From: Streptomyces sp. NBC_00249
GTDB taxonomy: Bacteria; Actinomycetota; Actinomycetes; Streptomycetales; Streptomycetaceae
Reading direction: 5' to 3'
Length of the DNA stretch: 64,000 nt
NCBI RefSeq assembly: GCF_026342355.1
Contig: NZ_JAPEMV010000003.1
Coordinates: 310,001 to 374,000 of the forward strand
Shown: positions 17,508 to 26,942 of the stretch, piece by piece
Numbering within the stretch: position 1 is the stretch's first letter
Layout: each line of letters begins with the position of its first letter
The notes under the pieces: model-generated
Told to the model about the DNA's origin: nothing
Database searches by the model: none
The model's input: the letters and a program-made list of their open reading frames with translations, nothing else
Position numbers and translations under genes: made by a program

Positions 17508-19853
17508 TCAGTCCGCCGGGAGGGCGACGACGGCGGACGGCCGGGCGACGAGCAGGGTGCCGGGGACCGCAGCGAGTTGGAACGGTTCCCGGGCCTCCAC
17601 CCCCGCGAGCCCGGTCTGCCACAGCCGTTTGCCCGAGGGCAGGCCGGTCGCGGTGACCTGGTGCAGAGTCGCGAGGTAGAGGGTGCGTCCGGAGGCGCTC
17701 GCGGTCATGCTCCCGAGCATGTTCCACTCCAGGTTCTCGGTGAGCGTCTGCTCCCACAGCGTCCGGCCGGTGTCCGGGTCGACGGCAACGATGGGGCCCG
17801 TGCCGTCGTCGGTCAGGTACAGGGTGCCGCCGCTGAAGAAGGGCGGGGCGTTGGTCCCGGCGACCAGGGCTTGCGACTCCCACAGCCGGGTGCCGGTCTT
17901 CAGGTCGTAGGCGTGGGCGCGACCGCCGGAGAGCAGGAACAGTCGTCCGCCGCCCGCCGGGTCCACCACGGAGGCGGGGCCGCCGTGCACGTTTGGGTAG
18001 GAGCGGTTCCAGAGCATGCGTCCGCTGCTCCGCTCGAAGCCCGCGATCGCGAGGGTCCGGACGGCCGTGACGTCCCGGAACATCTGCTGGGATACCTGCA
18101 CCTCCACCACGACCGTCTCGGGTCCGACGGCGGTGGCGAGTCGCGCGTTGCCGAATCCGCCCGGCAGCGGGGTGCGCCACAACTCCTCGCGGTGGTCCAG
18201 GTCGAACGCCGCCAGCAGGTATCCGCCCGTCGGACTCCCGTCCCCCATGAGCAGCCACGCGGTGGCGCCGTCGGCGGCGAGCACCCCCGCGAGCTGCTCG
18301 CTGCGCTGGAGCCACTGGGTACGGCCGTCCCGCATCGAGCAGAGCGACAGTCCCTCGCGCGTGGCCGTCAGGAAGCGGTCGCCGTGCACTTGGACGGGCG
18401 GGCTGCTGCCGCCGTCGGGCAGCTGCCACACCTCCTTGCCGGTGCGCAGGTCGTGCCCGTACAGGACGTCGCCACGCGTCATCAGGCAATGGCCGGCGCT
18501 GCTCACCGGGAGGAGCCGGGTGCGGGCCGTCGGGTCGTCCAGGCGCCACAGGGCGGCCGGCGGCATGCCGGGCACGCGGGGGCTCGTACCGGAACCGCTC
18601 CCTGCCGCGGACGGCCCGGTGCGGCTGTCCTCGCGGGTCAGGGCGGACCAGGCGAGGGTCCCGGAGACTCCCAGGGCCGAGCCCGCCGCGCCGGTCAGCA
18701 GGCCGGACAGGACCCGGCGGCGGGTGGGCCGGGCGGCCGCGTCGGGGGTGGCCGGAGCCGGGCCGGGGGTCGGGGGCGTCGCCGCCTGGGTGGCGGGGTG
18801 CGGGGGCTCGTGCGCATCGGCGTCCGCCGGGGTCCGGTCGTCCGCATGCCCGTCCCCGTCCCCGTCCGCATCGGCATCCGCATCGGCGATCTCCAGGTCG
18901 GCGATCGCCTGCGTGCGTACGGCCAGTGCGGCGACGACCCGGCCGGGCAGCGGCTCCGGTGGCCGCTCCGCGTCCTGCCCGCCTGGGGCCAGCGTCCGGC
19001 ACAGCTCTACGGCGGTGGGGCGGTCCGTCGGGGAGGAGGCCAGCGCCGCGGCCACCACCTCGCCCAGCTCTCCCGGCAGGCCGGGCAGTTCGGGCCGGTT
19101 GTGGAGGGCGCGGTAGGCCAGCACGGGCGGCGGGCCGTCCCCGAAAGGCAGCCGCCCGGTGGCCGTGTGGAGCAGCAGCACCGCCAGGGAGTACACGTCG
19201 GCAGCGGGGGAGGAGGGCCGCCCCGCCGCTACTTCCGGGGCCATGAAGGCGGCGGGCACGGTCGACACCCGGCTGTGCGGTTCGGGCCGCCCGGGCCCTG
19301 CGTGGGGTCGCGGCCCCTGCCCCTCCCCCCGGCCCGGTTCGTGAGGCGAGCGCGGGGACTGCGTACGGCAGGCGTGCAGGGCCATCAGCAGCGGGCGGCC
19401 CATGGTGAGCCAGACGCCGTCGGGTGCCACCGCGCCGTAGCTGATGCCCCGGGCGTGCAGGGCGGCCAGGGTGTCGGCGATCTCCGCGGCGAGCCGCACC
19501 GACTGTTCCAGGGGCAGGGTCCCGGACTCCGTTCCGAGCCGCCGCCCCACGTCGGAGAGGGACACGGCAGGGGTGTGTACGAGGGCCACCCACGCGGGCT
19601 CGGTCCCGGTGTTCAGGTCCAGTACGGCCGGCACTCCCGGCACGGGCCCGCGGCTCAGCGTCTCGGCCGCCCGGTACGCGGCCGGGGGCAGCAGGCACAC
19701 CACGGCGTGCCCGTGGTTCCGGTCGCGGCCGACGTACATGCCGCCCCGCGGCGGCACCGGCCGGGGACCGGGCCAACGGGCCAGCAGCCGGTACGGCCCG
19801 GCCGACCGCGGGTCTTCGGGGCGCAAGCCCTCCCCCAGACGTCCGCCCCCCAT
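17508..19853 (-). CDS. Membrane pseudokinase with PQQ-like propeller
   Basis: A 781-residue protein with the same plan as its two neighbours but a degenerate kinase half. No glycine loop or catalytic Lys is visible. The HRDxKPxN loop has become YGAVAPDGVW, and the DFG position reads LMALHAC. The later MAPEV, ADVYSLAVLLLHTATGRLPF and end-of-domain helices are kept, so the fold is probably intact. A low-complexity Asp/Ala/Gly stretch (near 18840-18895) and a Pro/Ala linker lead to a membrane helix (GLLTGAAGSALGVSGTLAWS) and seven or so propeller blades (KEVWQLPD, REELWRTP, RTLWEQTL). It lies 37 bp behind one active kinase gene and 87 bp before another. I infer a regulatory or scaffolding partner. 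Confidence 0.8.
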   Translation of the reverse strand: MGGGRLGEGLRPEDPRSAGPYRLLARWPGPRPVPPRGGMYVGRDRNHGHAVVCLLPPAAYRAAETLSRGPVPGVPAVLDLNTGTEPAWVALVHTPAVSLSDVGRRLGTESGTLPLEQSVRLAAEIADTLAALHARGISYGAVAPDGVWLTMGRPLLMALHACRTQSPRSPHEPGRGEGQGPRPHAGPGRPEPHSRVSTVPAAFMAPEVAAGRPSSPAADVYSLAVLLLHTATGRLPFGDGPPPVLAYRALHNRPELPGLPGELGEVVAAALASSPTDRPTAVELCRTLAPGGQDAERPPEPLPGRVVAALAVRTQAIADLEIADADADADGDGDGHADDRTPADADAHEPPHPATQAATPPTPGPAPATPDAAARPTRRRVLSGLLTGAAGSALGVSGTLAWSALTREDSRTGPSAAGSGSGTSPRVPGMPPAALWRLDDPTARTRLLPVSSAGHCLMTRGDVLYGHDLRTGKEVWQLPDGGSSPPVQVHGDRFLTATREGLSLCSMRDGRTQWLQRSEQLAGVLAADGATAWLLMGDGSPTGGYLLAAFDLDHREELWRTPLPGGFGNARLATAVGPETVVVEVQVSQQMFRDVTAVRTLAIAGFERSSGRMLWNRSYPNVHGGPASVVDPAGGGRLFLLSGGRAHAYDLKTGTRLWESQALVAGTNAPPFFSGGTLYLTDDGTGPIVAVDPDTGRTLWEQTLTENLEWNMLGSMTASASGRTLYLATLHQVTATGLPSGKRLWQTGLAGVEAREPFQLAAVPGTLLVARPSAVVALPAD

Positions 19854-19890
19854 GCGTTCCCCCTCACCTCGTGGCCCCGCCCGGGGCCGG

Positions 19891-21918
19891 TCACATGCCC
19901 GGCAGGGCGCGGACCGCGCTCCCGCGTTGCCAGATGACGCTGCCTCCGGCGACCGTTCCCCGCCAGGGAACGCCGGACCGGACCTCCCCGGCTGGGGCCG
20001 GTGCGAACACGTACTGTTCGGCTGCCCGCCCGCCGTGCACCACGAGGATGCCGAGCTCGGGCCTCCGCAGCGGCGCGAAGATCCCGGATCCCGCCACCAA
20101 CGGAGCCTGGTCCTGGGCCAGTTCGTCGGTGGCCAGCACGGTCCAGGCGGGGGCTCCGGTCTTCACGTCGATGCTCCGGAGCTGGCGGCCGTCGGCGACG
20201 TACACGGTGTCGCCGGCCGGCGTGGGCACGCCGAAGCCCGCGCTGTCGTCCGCGGGCAGGGTCCACAGCTGTTCGCCGCGCCCCCGGTCCAGGCAGGTCA
20301 GCGTCCGGTCTCCGGCCCCGCCCAGCAGCACTCCGCCCGCGGACAGGACCGTCCGCGAGCCGTCGGCGCCGGCGGGCCGCCGCCACACCGGGCTGCCGTC
20401 GGCGGCGGACAGGGCCACCACCCCGCCGGCGGCGGAGGCCAGGAGCAGCCGCCCGTACCCGGCGGCCGCCGAGAGCACCGTGCCCGACACGGGGACGGGC
20501 ACGCGCCAGCGCACCGCGCCGTCCGCCCGCTTGAGCGCGGCCAGGCGGCCGTCGGCGTCGAGGACGTACACCTGGTCCTCGTCGGCGGCGAGCAGCCCGG
20601 TCACCCCGTCGCGCGCGCGGTGGCGGACCGTACCGCTGCCGGGGTCCAGGAACAGCAGGGCGCCGTCCGGGTCCAGGGCGACGGGGCGGCGGCCGCCGAC
20701 GAGGTCGCGCACCACCGGTCCGCGCCAGCGTCGTTCGCCCGAGACCGGATCGAGGAGGAGGAGCTTGCCGCCGCCGTCCGCGAAGCACACCCGGCCGTCG
20801 ACGTCGACCGGCCCGAAGGCCGGCTGCGCCGCGGCGCCGTCGTACGACCACAGGGGCCCCGGCACTGTGCCGGGCGGGCCGCTCCAGCGGGGGGCGGGGG
20901 TGCGGCCGGGGCCGTCGTCCTCCTGGAGGGTGCGCAGGGCGGTGGCACCGGCCGCCACGAGTAGTACGGCGGCCCCGGCGCCGGTGAGCACCCTGCGCCG
21001 GGTCGGCAGCCGCGGGCCGGCGCCCAGGGCGGCTGCGGCCCGTGCGATCTCGGCGGCGTCGGCGAGCGCCGTGGACGGCAGCCAGCGGGTGGCGGCGCGC
21101 AGGGCGGCGCCCCGCAGGTCGAGTTCCGCAGCCACCTCCGCGGCGGCGGGCCGGTCTTCCGGCTGCTTTTCGAGGCAGCCGCGGATCACGGGCGTCAGCT
21201 CGGACGGAACGTCCGTGAGGTCGGGGGCCTCGTAGGCGATGCGGAAGTCCGAGCGGACCGGGTCTCCGTCGTAGAAGGCGTGCCGGCCGGTCAGCGCGAA
21301 GACGAGCAGCGCGCCGAGGCAGAAGACGTCGCTCGGCGGTCCGAGGGGACCCTTCACCACCTGCTCGGGCGACATGTAGCCGGGCGTTCCGGGGCGCTGC
21401 CCGGTCGCGGTCAAGGTGGCGTCGCCGGTCACCCGGGCGATGCCGAAGTCGACGACGCGGGGGCGGTCGGCGCCGAGGATGACGTTCGACGGTTTCAGAT
21501 CGCGGTGCACGACCCCGGCCGCGCCCAGGGCCGCCAGGGCCCGGCCGAGCGCCCCGGCGAGGACGCGCACGGCGGGCGCGGGCAGGGGACCGTGGCGCAG
21601 CACGGCGGCGGCGAGGGTCGTGCCGGGGACGAACTCGGCGGCAATCCACGGCACTTGCTCGGCGGTCGAGGAGCCGAGCACGTTGGCGACGAAGGGGCTG
21701 CGGACCAGCGCCGCGGCGGCGGCCTCGCGGGTGAACCGCTCGCGCAGGTCCGCGTCGCGGAAGAGTTCGGGCCGGATGGTCTTGAGGGCGACCGGACGCC
21801 CCCGGCGGCGGGCGAGGTAGACCGTCCCCATGCCGCCGGCCCCGAGCACCCCCAGGATCCGGTGACCTCCGAGCTGCGCGGGCGTACCGCCCGGCAACGG
21901 GGCGATCACTGGTGTCAT
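19891..21918 (-). CDS. Membrane Ser/Thr protein kinase with PQQ-like propeller sensor
   Basis: A 675-residue protein, first of the three-gene set. The kinase domain has GAGGMGTVY, PVALKTIRPE, HRDLKPSNVI, VVDFGIAR and MSPEQVV, all intact. A membrane helix follows (VLTGAGAAVLLVAAGATAL, about residues 320-340). A C-terminal propeller has repeated W-x-x-P and G-x-V-Y-x-x-D-x-x-x-x-L strands. The ATG at 21918 lacks a good ribosome site. A TACGAT sequence just upstream could act as the -10 of a leaderless transcript, which is an inference. The start is supported because the glycine loop follows about 27 residues later. Confidence 0.88.
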   Translation of the reverse strand: MTPVIAPLPGGTPAQLGGHRILGVLGAGGMGTVYLARRRGRPVALKTIRPELFRDADLRERFTREAAAAALVRSPFVANVLGSSTAEQVPWIAAEFVPGTTLAAAVLRHGPLPAPAVRVLAGALGRALAALGAAGVVHRDLKPSNVILGADRPRVVDFGIARVTGDATLTATGQRPGTPGYMSPEQVVKGPLGPPSDVFCLGALLVFALTGRHAFYDGDPVRSDFRIAYEAPDLTDVPSELTPVIRGCLEKQPEDRPAAAEVAAELDLRGAALRAATRWLPSTALADAAEIARAAAALGAGPRLPTRRRVLTGAGAAVLLVAAGATALRTLQEDDGPGRTPAPRWSGPPGTVPGPLWSYDGAAAQPAFGPVDVDGRVCFADGGGKLLLLDPVSGERRWRGPVVRDLVGGRRPVALDPDGALLFLDPGSGTVRHRARDGVTGLLAADEDQVYVLDADGRLAALKRADGAVRWRVPVPVSGTVLSAAAGYGRLLLASAAGGVVALSAADGSPVWRRPAGADGSRTVLSAGGVLLGGAGDRTLTCLDRGRGEQLWTLPADDSAGFGVPTPAGDTVYVADGRQLRSIDVKTGAPAWTVLATDELAQDQAPLVAGSGIFAPLRRPELGILVVHGGRAAEQYVFAPAPAGEVRSGVPWRGTVAGGSVIWQRGSAVRALPGM

Positions 21919-22031
21919 GCCGTTGATCGTATGCGTGCGTCCGTCAACCAGCCTTGGAATCAAGAAAGTTGATGTCTCGCTGGTGCGGGCCCGGTGGGGT
22001 GAGGACGAGCGGGTTGGCTGAGCGGGGTGCT

Positions 22032-23141
22032 TCAGCCGGCCTGGGCGAATTCGTTCGCGAGGCGGGGGATGTAGTCGGCGAGGGCCGGGGCCCAGCAGCC
22101 GTAGGTGTGGTCGCCCTTGCAGGTGGGCGACAGGGCGGAGCCGTTGCCGTAGTTGACGAAGCGGTTCGGGATGCCCAGTTGGTTCAGGCGGTTCGCGACG
22201 TTGGTGGAGGCGACCGCCGTCTTGCCGTCGATCAGACCCTGGTTTCCGGTGTAGAGGGTGACCCCGGTGTTGGCGAGCTTGCCCAGATTGGCGAGCGAGG
22301 CGGGGTTGACCTCGTTCCAGATCCGGTCGTTGAAGATCGCGTACGGCGAGCCGAAGATCGCGTCGCTGTCCACCGCCGGCCCGTAGCCGGTGCAGTTGCC
22401 GGTACCCGAGGTGGTGGAGGCGCACCAGGCGCCGGTCAGGTTGAGCTCCGTGGCCAGCACCGCGGCACGGACCTCCCACAGGCCGAAGTCGATGCCCCCG
22501 GACAGGGAGGCGACGCGCCCGAACAGGTCGGGTCGGGCCTGGGCGTAGTGCAGCGCCCCGAAGCCGCCCATGGACAGGCCGACGACGGCGCGGTGGCCAC
22601 GGTCGGGCAGGGTCCGCAGGTTGGCGTCGATGAAGGGGACCACCTGCAGGAGGTGGAAGGTCTCCCAGTTGGCGGCGCCCTCGGCGGTGTTCTGCATGTG
22701 CCAGTTCGCGTACCAGCCCTTCAGGCCACCGTCCGGTACGACGGTGATCATCCGGTCGTCCCGCAGGGCCGGGGCCGCGGCAGCGTCGTCCACGTTTCCG
22801 CCACCGCCGTGCAGGAAGTACGTCACCGGCCAGCGCTTGCCCGGCTCGGCGTAGTAGCCGCTCGGCAGGAAGACGCGTACCTTGTGCCGGCCGGAGAGCT
22901 GCGGCGTGGTGACGGTGAGGGTGAAGTCGGTCTCGGAGCGCACCTCGGTGGCTCCGGCGACCTGGGTCAGACCCTGCCCGTCGGTGAAGGCCGGGATCGT
23001 GGGGGCGTCGGCGACGCCGGCGGCGTGGGCCGCGGAGCCGGTGAGGGCCGTCGCCACGACCGTAGCCACGGCGGCGGCGGTCAGCGCGGTGGCCCGTACC
23101 GCGGCGCGGAAGCCGGCCGCGCCGGTGAGCAGGGATCGCAC
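22032..23141 (-). CDS. Secreted alpha/beta-hydrolase esterase (antigen-85/esterase-D type)
   Basis: A 369-residue protein with a Sec signal peptide (cleavage near AAHAAG). The alpha/beta-hydrolase core has FLHGGGG, a nucleophile elbow GLSMGGFG, and a late His in KGDHTYG followed by the C-terminal helix. This layout fits the PF00756 esterase family, which includes mycolyltransferase-like enzymes and other acyl esterases. Two Cys pairs may form disulfides. The substrate is unknown. The start codon is GTG. The next gene in the same direction upstream is a secreted serine hydrolase, 57 bp away. A paralogue is at 28733-29719. Confidence 0.85.
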   Translation of the reverse strand: MRSLLTGAAGFRAAVRATALTAAAVATVVATALTGSAAHAAGVADAPTIPAFTDGQGLTQVAGATEVRSETDFTLTVTTPQLSGRHKVRVFLPSGYYAEPGKRWPVTYFLHGGGGNVDDAAAAPALRDDRMITVVPDGGLKGWYANWHMQNTAEGAANWETFHLLQVVPFIDANLRTLPDRGHRAVVGLSMGGFGALHYAQARPDLFGRVASLSGGIDFGLWEVRAAVLATELNLTGAWCASTTSGTGNCTGYGPAVDSDAIFGSPYAIFNDRIWNEVNPASLANLGKLANTGVTLYTGNQGLIDGKTAVASTNVANRLNQLGIPNRFVNYGNGSALSPTCKGDHTYGCWAPALADYIPRLANEFAQAG

Positions 23142-23178
23142 GGTGGTTCTCTCTTCTGTGAGGCCGGTCTTGTGGCGC

Positions 23179-23202
23179 GGTCAGGGTCAGGGTCAGGGTC
23201 AG
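23179..23202. repeat. Four tandem copies of GGTCAG
   Basis: Four exact hexamers run through the 3' end of the serine hydrolase gene; the last copy overlaps its stop codon. The array probably arose by polymerase slippage and could vary in length between strains. Confidence 0.8.
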
Positions 23203-24365
23203 GACGGCGTCTCGCACAGGGCGCTGGTCAGGGTCTTGTACATCTGCGTGCCCGGGACGTTCGTGGCGAGATGCGCGTTGGTCATGACGGAGGCGTGCCG
23301 TCCGTCCTCGGTCACGAGTGTCTGCGAGTAGTAGCCAGGGACGGCTCCATCGTGTCCCCAGGCCGTGCCGCCGCAGGGCAGGGCGATCTTCAGCATCCCG
23401 AGGCCGTAGCCGTTCCCCGAGCCGGACTGCCCGAGCTCGAAGGTCTTCTCCATCTCGGCGAGGTTCGCGGGCGAGAGCACCGTGCCGTCGACGATCGCCT
23501 GGTAGAACGCGGTCATGTCCCGGAGCGTGGAGATGACGGCGCCGGAGGCGTAGAAGGTGGACGGTTCGAACGCCGTCCCGTCCACCCAGAAGAAGAACGA
23601 GCCGATCCGGGTGCCCCGGTAGCCGTGGATCGCCGGGCTCGGCACGGCGCGGTCCGTGGGGGCGGGGAAGCGGGTGTGGGCCAGGCCGAGCGGTTGGATC
23701 ACCTGCTGGGTGACGGCCTGGTGCAGGGGCAGGCCGGTGATCTTCTCGATCAGCATGCCGAGGATCTCGTAGTTGGTGTTCGAGTACTGGAAGGCGGCGC
23801 CCGGCTGGGAGGCCGGGGCGAAGCGCAGCCCGTCCTTCACCAGGGCCGCGAGCGCGTACGAGCCGTCCGGGCGGGCCTGCGCGAGCGGGAGGCCGTTCAC
23901 CGGTATGCCGCTGGTGTGCTGGAGGAGGTGCCGGAGGGTGATCCGGTTCCCGTCGTAGCCGTTCACGGAGACCACACCGGGCAGATGCTGCTCGATGGGG
24001 TCGTCGAGGCCGATCCCGTTGGCCTCCGCGAGCTTCAGTACGGCGACGGCGGTGAAGGTCTTCGACTGGCTCCCGACGCGGTAGTACTCGTCCGGGCCGA
24101 TCGGATCGTTGGTGTTGATGGTGGCCGTGCCGGTGGAGAGGTTCCACGAGACGTCGCGGGTCCCCGCGTACACGCCCGCCCCGGGACCGCCGCCCGCCTT
24201 GAGCTCGTTCAGAGCCGCGAGCGTGGCGGAGTGGTCCGCGGCCGCCTGGGCCGGGGTCTGTGCCTGGGCCTGTGCCTGTGCCTGTGCGGCCGTGGGCACT
24301 GCCAGGAGCGCACCGGCCACACCGAGGACGAGCGAGAACCGTAACGCGGTCAGCTTCAACTTCAT
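23199..24365 (-). CDS. Secreted serine beta-lactamase-family hydrolase (D-Ala-D-Ala carboxypeptidase-like)
   Basis: A 388-residue protein with a signal peptide followed by a slippage-prone Ala-Gln repeat (AQAQAQAQ). The class-C beta-lactamase fold is shown by SQSK (nucleophile Ser and Lys), the YSN triad piece in YSNTNYEILG, and the HDG motif in AWGHDGAVPGYYS. Such proteins act on peptidoglycan stem peptides, D-amino-acid peptides or esters outside the cell; the exact substrate cannot be set. A GAGGAG ribosome site precedes the ATG. The secreted esterase gene follows. Confidence 0.88.
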   Translation of the reverse strand: MKLKLTALRFSLVLGVAGALLAVPTAAQAQAQAQAQTPAQAAADHSATLAALNELKAGGGPGAGVYAGTRDVSWNLSTGTATINTNDPIGPDEYYRVGSQSKTFTAVAVLKLAEANGIGLDDPIEQHLPGVVSVNGYDGNRITLRHLLQHTSGIPVNGLPLAQARPDGSYALAALVKDGLRFAPASQPGAAFQYSNTNYEILGMLIEKITGLPLHQAVTQQVIQPLGLAHTRFPAPTDRAVPSPAIHGYRGTRIGSFFFWVDGTAFEPSTFYASGAVISTLRDMTAFYQAIVDGTVLSPANLAEMEKTFELGQSGSGNGYGLGMLKIALPCGGTAWGHDGAVPGYYSQTLVTEDGRHASVMTNAHLATNVPGTQMYKTLTSALCETPS

Positions 24366-24453
24366 CGAACCTGCTCCTCGTGGAGGGAATCGCCTGCCGG
24401 AATTACCGGAATTGCCGGAAGGGGGAGGGCTTCGGCGTGCGTCGCCATCGGGC

Positions 24454-24924
24454 TCAGGACCAGCTCTGGTACGGAAGGCTGTTGCACGCCCAGGTACGGA
24501 AGCCCTGGGAGCTGTCGTCGATGCAGCGCGAGGTGCTCTGGTTCTGGAAGCGGACGGTGCCGTCGCCCCAGGCCTGGACCCACCAGCTCTGTTCCGGGCT
24601 GGAGTTGCAGACCGCGGTGCGGAAGCCGCTGTTGGTGTCCTCGATGCAGCGGCCGGTGTTGATGTTCATCAACTGGCGCGTCCCGTCACCCCAGACGTGC
24701 ACGCTCCACTGCTGCGGATTCGAGCCGTTGCAGCTCCAGGTGCGGAAGCCGTTGCTGGTGTCGTCCATGCACCGGCTCGTGGCCTGGTTCTGGAAGGACT
24801 GGACGGCGTCGTACGCCCTCACCGGGCCGGCAGGGCCGGAGGTGGCGGCCAGGGCGCCGGTCGCCGGGGTGAGGGAGGTGAGGGCAAGGGCCCCGCCGAG
24901 CACAAGTGTTGTCGTGACGCGCAT
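24454..24924 (-). CDS. Secreted ricin-type beta-trefoil lectin
   Basis: A 156-residue protein with a signal peptide ending in GALAATS. The mature part is three repeats of about 42 residues, each with the pattern F-Q-N-Q-[AS]-T-S-R-C-[MI]-[DE]-D-x-x-x-G-F-R-T and a Q-x-W strand: exactly one beta-trefoil. Such free-standing lectins bind galactose-type or cell-wall sugars. Six Cys suggest one disulfide per repeat. The ATG at 24924 was chosen because the signal peptide starts there; an AAGGAG site lies about 12 bases upstream. Confidence 0.85.
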   Translation of the reverse strand: MRVTTTLVLGGALALTSLTPATGALAATSGPAGPVRAYDAVQSFQNQATSRCMDDTSNGFRTWSCNGSNPQQWSVHVWGDGTRQLMNINTGRCIEDTNSGFRTAVCNSSPEQSWWVQAWGDGTVRFQNQSTSRCIDDSSQGFRTWACNSLPYQSWS

Positions 24925-25061
24925 GTGATCCGTCGTCTCCTTCGTGTCCGTGGGACTGGCTGGGCCACAAACTAGGAGTCGAGGGAGGGGGCAGGGCACC
25001 CGGAACCATCCGGAGTGACAGCGGGCTCCAGGCGATGCCCCGGCCCCGCCGCCCACCACGG

Positions 25062-26663
25062 TCAGTTGATCGCGGGGCCGGGGCCGTTGAGCCACGCCCA
25101 CTGGGCCCAGTCGGAGAAGCCGGTCTGCCAGGTGTGGTAGACGCCCGCACGGCTGGTCCCGAAGACCTCGATGCGGCCGTCGGCGTTGGTGGCGGCGGTG
25201 ATGTCCGTGCCGCCGGTGCCGATGGTGACCCAGTCACTGAAGGGGGCGTTGATCCCGGTCTGCCAGGCGTGGACGGCGATCTCATCGCTGATCGCGAAGA
25301 CCTCCACCCGGCCGTCGGCGGTGCGCTCGCTGGTGAGGTTCGAGTTGGCCGGGCCGCCGGTTCTCACCCAGCCTGACCAGGAGGCCGGGCTCTCCTGGTA
25401 TCGGTGGAAAATGGCCTCCGGTCCGGAGGCGAATACCTCAAGACGCCCGTCGGCATTGTGGTCCACCGTCAGATCGTGGCCGCCGCCTCCGAAATGTTCC
25501 CATGCGGACCAGCCACCGTTGGGGGCGAGCTGGTACTGGTGCTCGAAAACCGTGCCGTTGAGAGCGAACACCTCAAGGCGCCCCTCGGGGGACTTCCCCA
25601 TTTCCAGACGGGCGTCGACGGGACCGCCACCGGTGAATTCCCAGCCCGACCAGCCGGCGTTCGGCGCGGTCTGGTATCTGTGGTACACGCCCTTCGGGCC
25701 GGAAGCGAAGACCTCGATACGGCCGTCGGCATTGGTTCCGGCGGCGATATACCGGCCACCGGTGCCGAATCCCTGCCAGCCGGACCAGTCCCTGGACGGG
25801 CCGGTCTGATAGATGTGCTGGGCCGTATCGCCGTTGATCGCCAGCAGCTCCAGCCGGCCGTCGGCGTTGGGAACGATCGTCATCTGCGCGTTCCGCGGAC
25901 CGCCGAGCGGCCGCCAGGCCGACCAGCCACCGTTCACCTCGGTCTGCCAGGCGTGGTACACCCCGTCAGCTCCGGCCGCGAAGGTCTCCAGCCGGCCGTC
26001 GGCCGACCGTGCCGACACCGCACGGCCCGTCTCAGCCGGGCTGACGGCGTGGTGAGAAGCAGCCTCGGCAACCCTCTTGTAGCGGTACGGGCTGGCGGTG
26101 AACAGGCCCCCGCTCGTGGTGTAGTTGATCGGTCGCTCATATCTGACGGACCCCGCCCCGCCCTTCTCTTCCATGGTGAAGAAGCGCGTGTGCTCGTGGT
26201 TGGCCCAGCCGGCGAACAGCACGACATGACCCGCGTCGCCGCCGGTTCCCGGCCCGAGAGTGCCGACGGCGTCACCGGGCTTCAGATCCTCCCAGGCGAT
26301 CGGATCCAGGAACTCGGGCAGGGTGACCGTACTGGGGGACCAGGACAGGTGCAGTGCCATGGCGACGAAGCCCGAGCAGTCGGTGCGGTAGTGCCTGCCT
26401 TCCAGGTCCGGGTGGGAGTCGTCCTGGTTGTAGTAGACGTTCAGATCCACCCAGTGCTGGGCACGGAGAAGGATCTCGTCGCGGGTGATCGGGCCGCCCA
26501 CGTCCGACTGGATGCGCTGGGCGGAGCGGAGCCCGATGCCGTTTCCGGCGGCACTGGCCCCGGATCCCGTCGCGATGACGTTTGCGCCTGCGAGGGATAT
26601 CGCAGCCGAAAGTCCACCGGCGGCTCTCAGAAGTGCTCTGCGGGAGGGATGGTGTGCGCTCAC
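25062..26663 (-). CDS. Tat-exported NlpC/P60-like peptidase with seven-blade propeller domain
   Basis: A 533-residue protein. A Tat-type start (SRRALLRAAGG) precedes a cysteine peptidase/amidase domain (about 50-210) with TDCSGFVAMAL for the catalytic Cys and GDAGHVVLFAG for the His, as in NlpC/P60-CHAP cell-wall hydrolases. Residues about 225-533 hold seven repeats of 42-46 residues with DGRLEVFA, H-x-[WY]-Q and GGWSxW strands, a PLL/tectonin-like sugar-binding propeller. The same domain occurs on two enzymes at 29.7-32.8 kb. I chose the GTG at 26663 because it has an AGGAG site and sits directly before the Tat motif; the open frame extends upstream. Confidence 0.85.
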   Translation of the reverse strand: MSAHHPSRRALLRAAGGLSAAISLAGANVIATGSGASAAGNGIGLRSAQRIQSDVGGPITRDEILLRAQHWVDLNVYYNQDDSHPDLEGRHYRTDCSGFVAMALHLSWSPSTVTLPEFLDPIAWEDLKPGDAVGTLGPGTGGDAGHVVLFAGWANHEHTRFFTMEEKGGAGSVRYERPINYTTSGGLFTASPYRYKRVAEAASHHAVSPAETGRAVSARSADGRLETFAAGADGVYHAWQTEVNGGWSAWRPLGGPRNAQMTIVPNADGRLELLAINGDTAQHIYQTGPSRDWSGWQGFGTGGRYIAAGTNADGRIEVFASGPKGVYHRYQTAPNAGWSGWEFTGGGPVDARLEMGKSPEGRLEVFALNGTVFEHQYQLAPNGGWSAWEHFGGGGHDLTVDHNADGRLEVFASGPEAIFHRYQESPASWSGWVRTGGPANSNLTSERTADGRVEVFAISDEIAVHAWQTGINAPFSDWVTIGTGGTDITAATNADGRIEVFGTSRAGVYHTWQTGFSDWAQWAWLNGPGPAIN

Positions 26664-26823
26664 GACGGGCTCCTGGTCGGTAGCGGTACGAGGCACTTGC
26701 GGAAAAGGGGACCCGCCGTGGTCGCGCTGGGTCACAGTGTGATCGCGCTGAAAGCTAACCGAGAGGGACACGGCCCGGGGATCCGGAGCATTACGGATGG
26801 TCACCCGCGGACCCTCCCGCTAA

Positions 26824-26838
26824 GTGCGTTGTGGCAAA
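26824..26838 (+). repeat. Left terminal inverted repeat of the IS
   Basis: GTGCGTTGTGGCAAA, identical to the complement of 28515-28529. TAA lies directly outside it. Confidence 0.85.
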
Positions 26839-26841
26839 GGG

Positions 26842-26866
26842 AGTCCCTGTTCGATGAGCAGGGACT
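26842..26866. terminator. Hairpin just inside the left IS end
   Basis: Arms AGTCCCTG and CAGGGACT around a nine-base loop, followed by TCTTCGT. It may stop read-through transcription from outside into the passenger gene, a common feature of insertion sequences. Confidence 0.5.
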
Positions 26867-26942
26867 TCTTCGTGTGCGGGGCATGACCGGGGCGGGGTAG
26901 GGGCAGGCAGCGGACGGCTTGTTATGGATCGAGGAGGGTGCG

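Noticed and set aside
18839..18895. Asp-rich DADADADGDG stretch as a calcium-binding repeat
   Set aside because: It is a short low-complexity linker without the spacing of calcium-binding nonapeptides; slippage is more likely.
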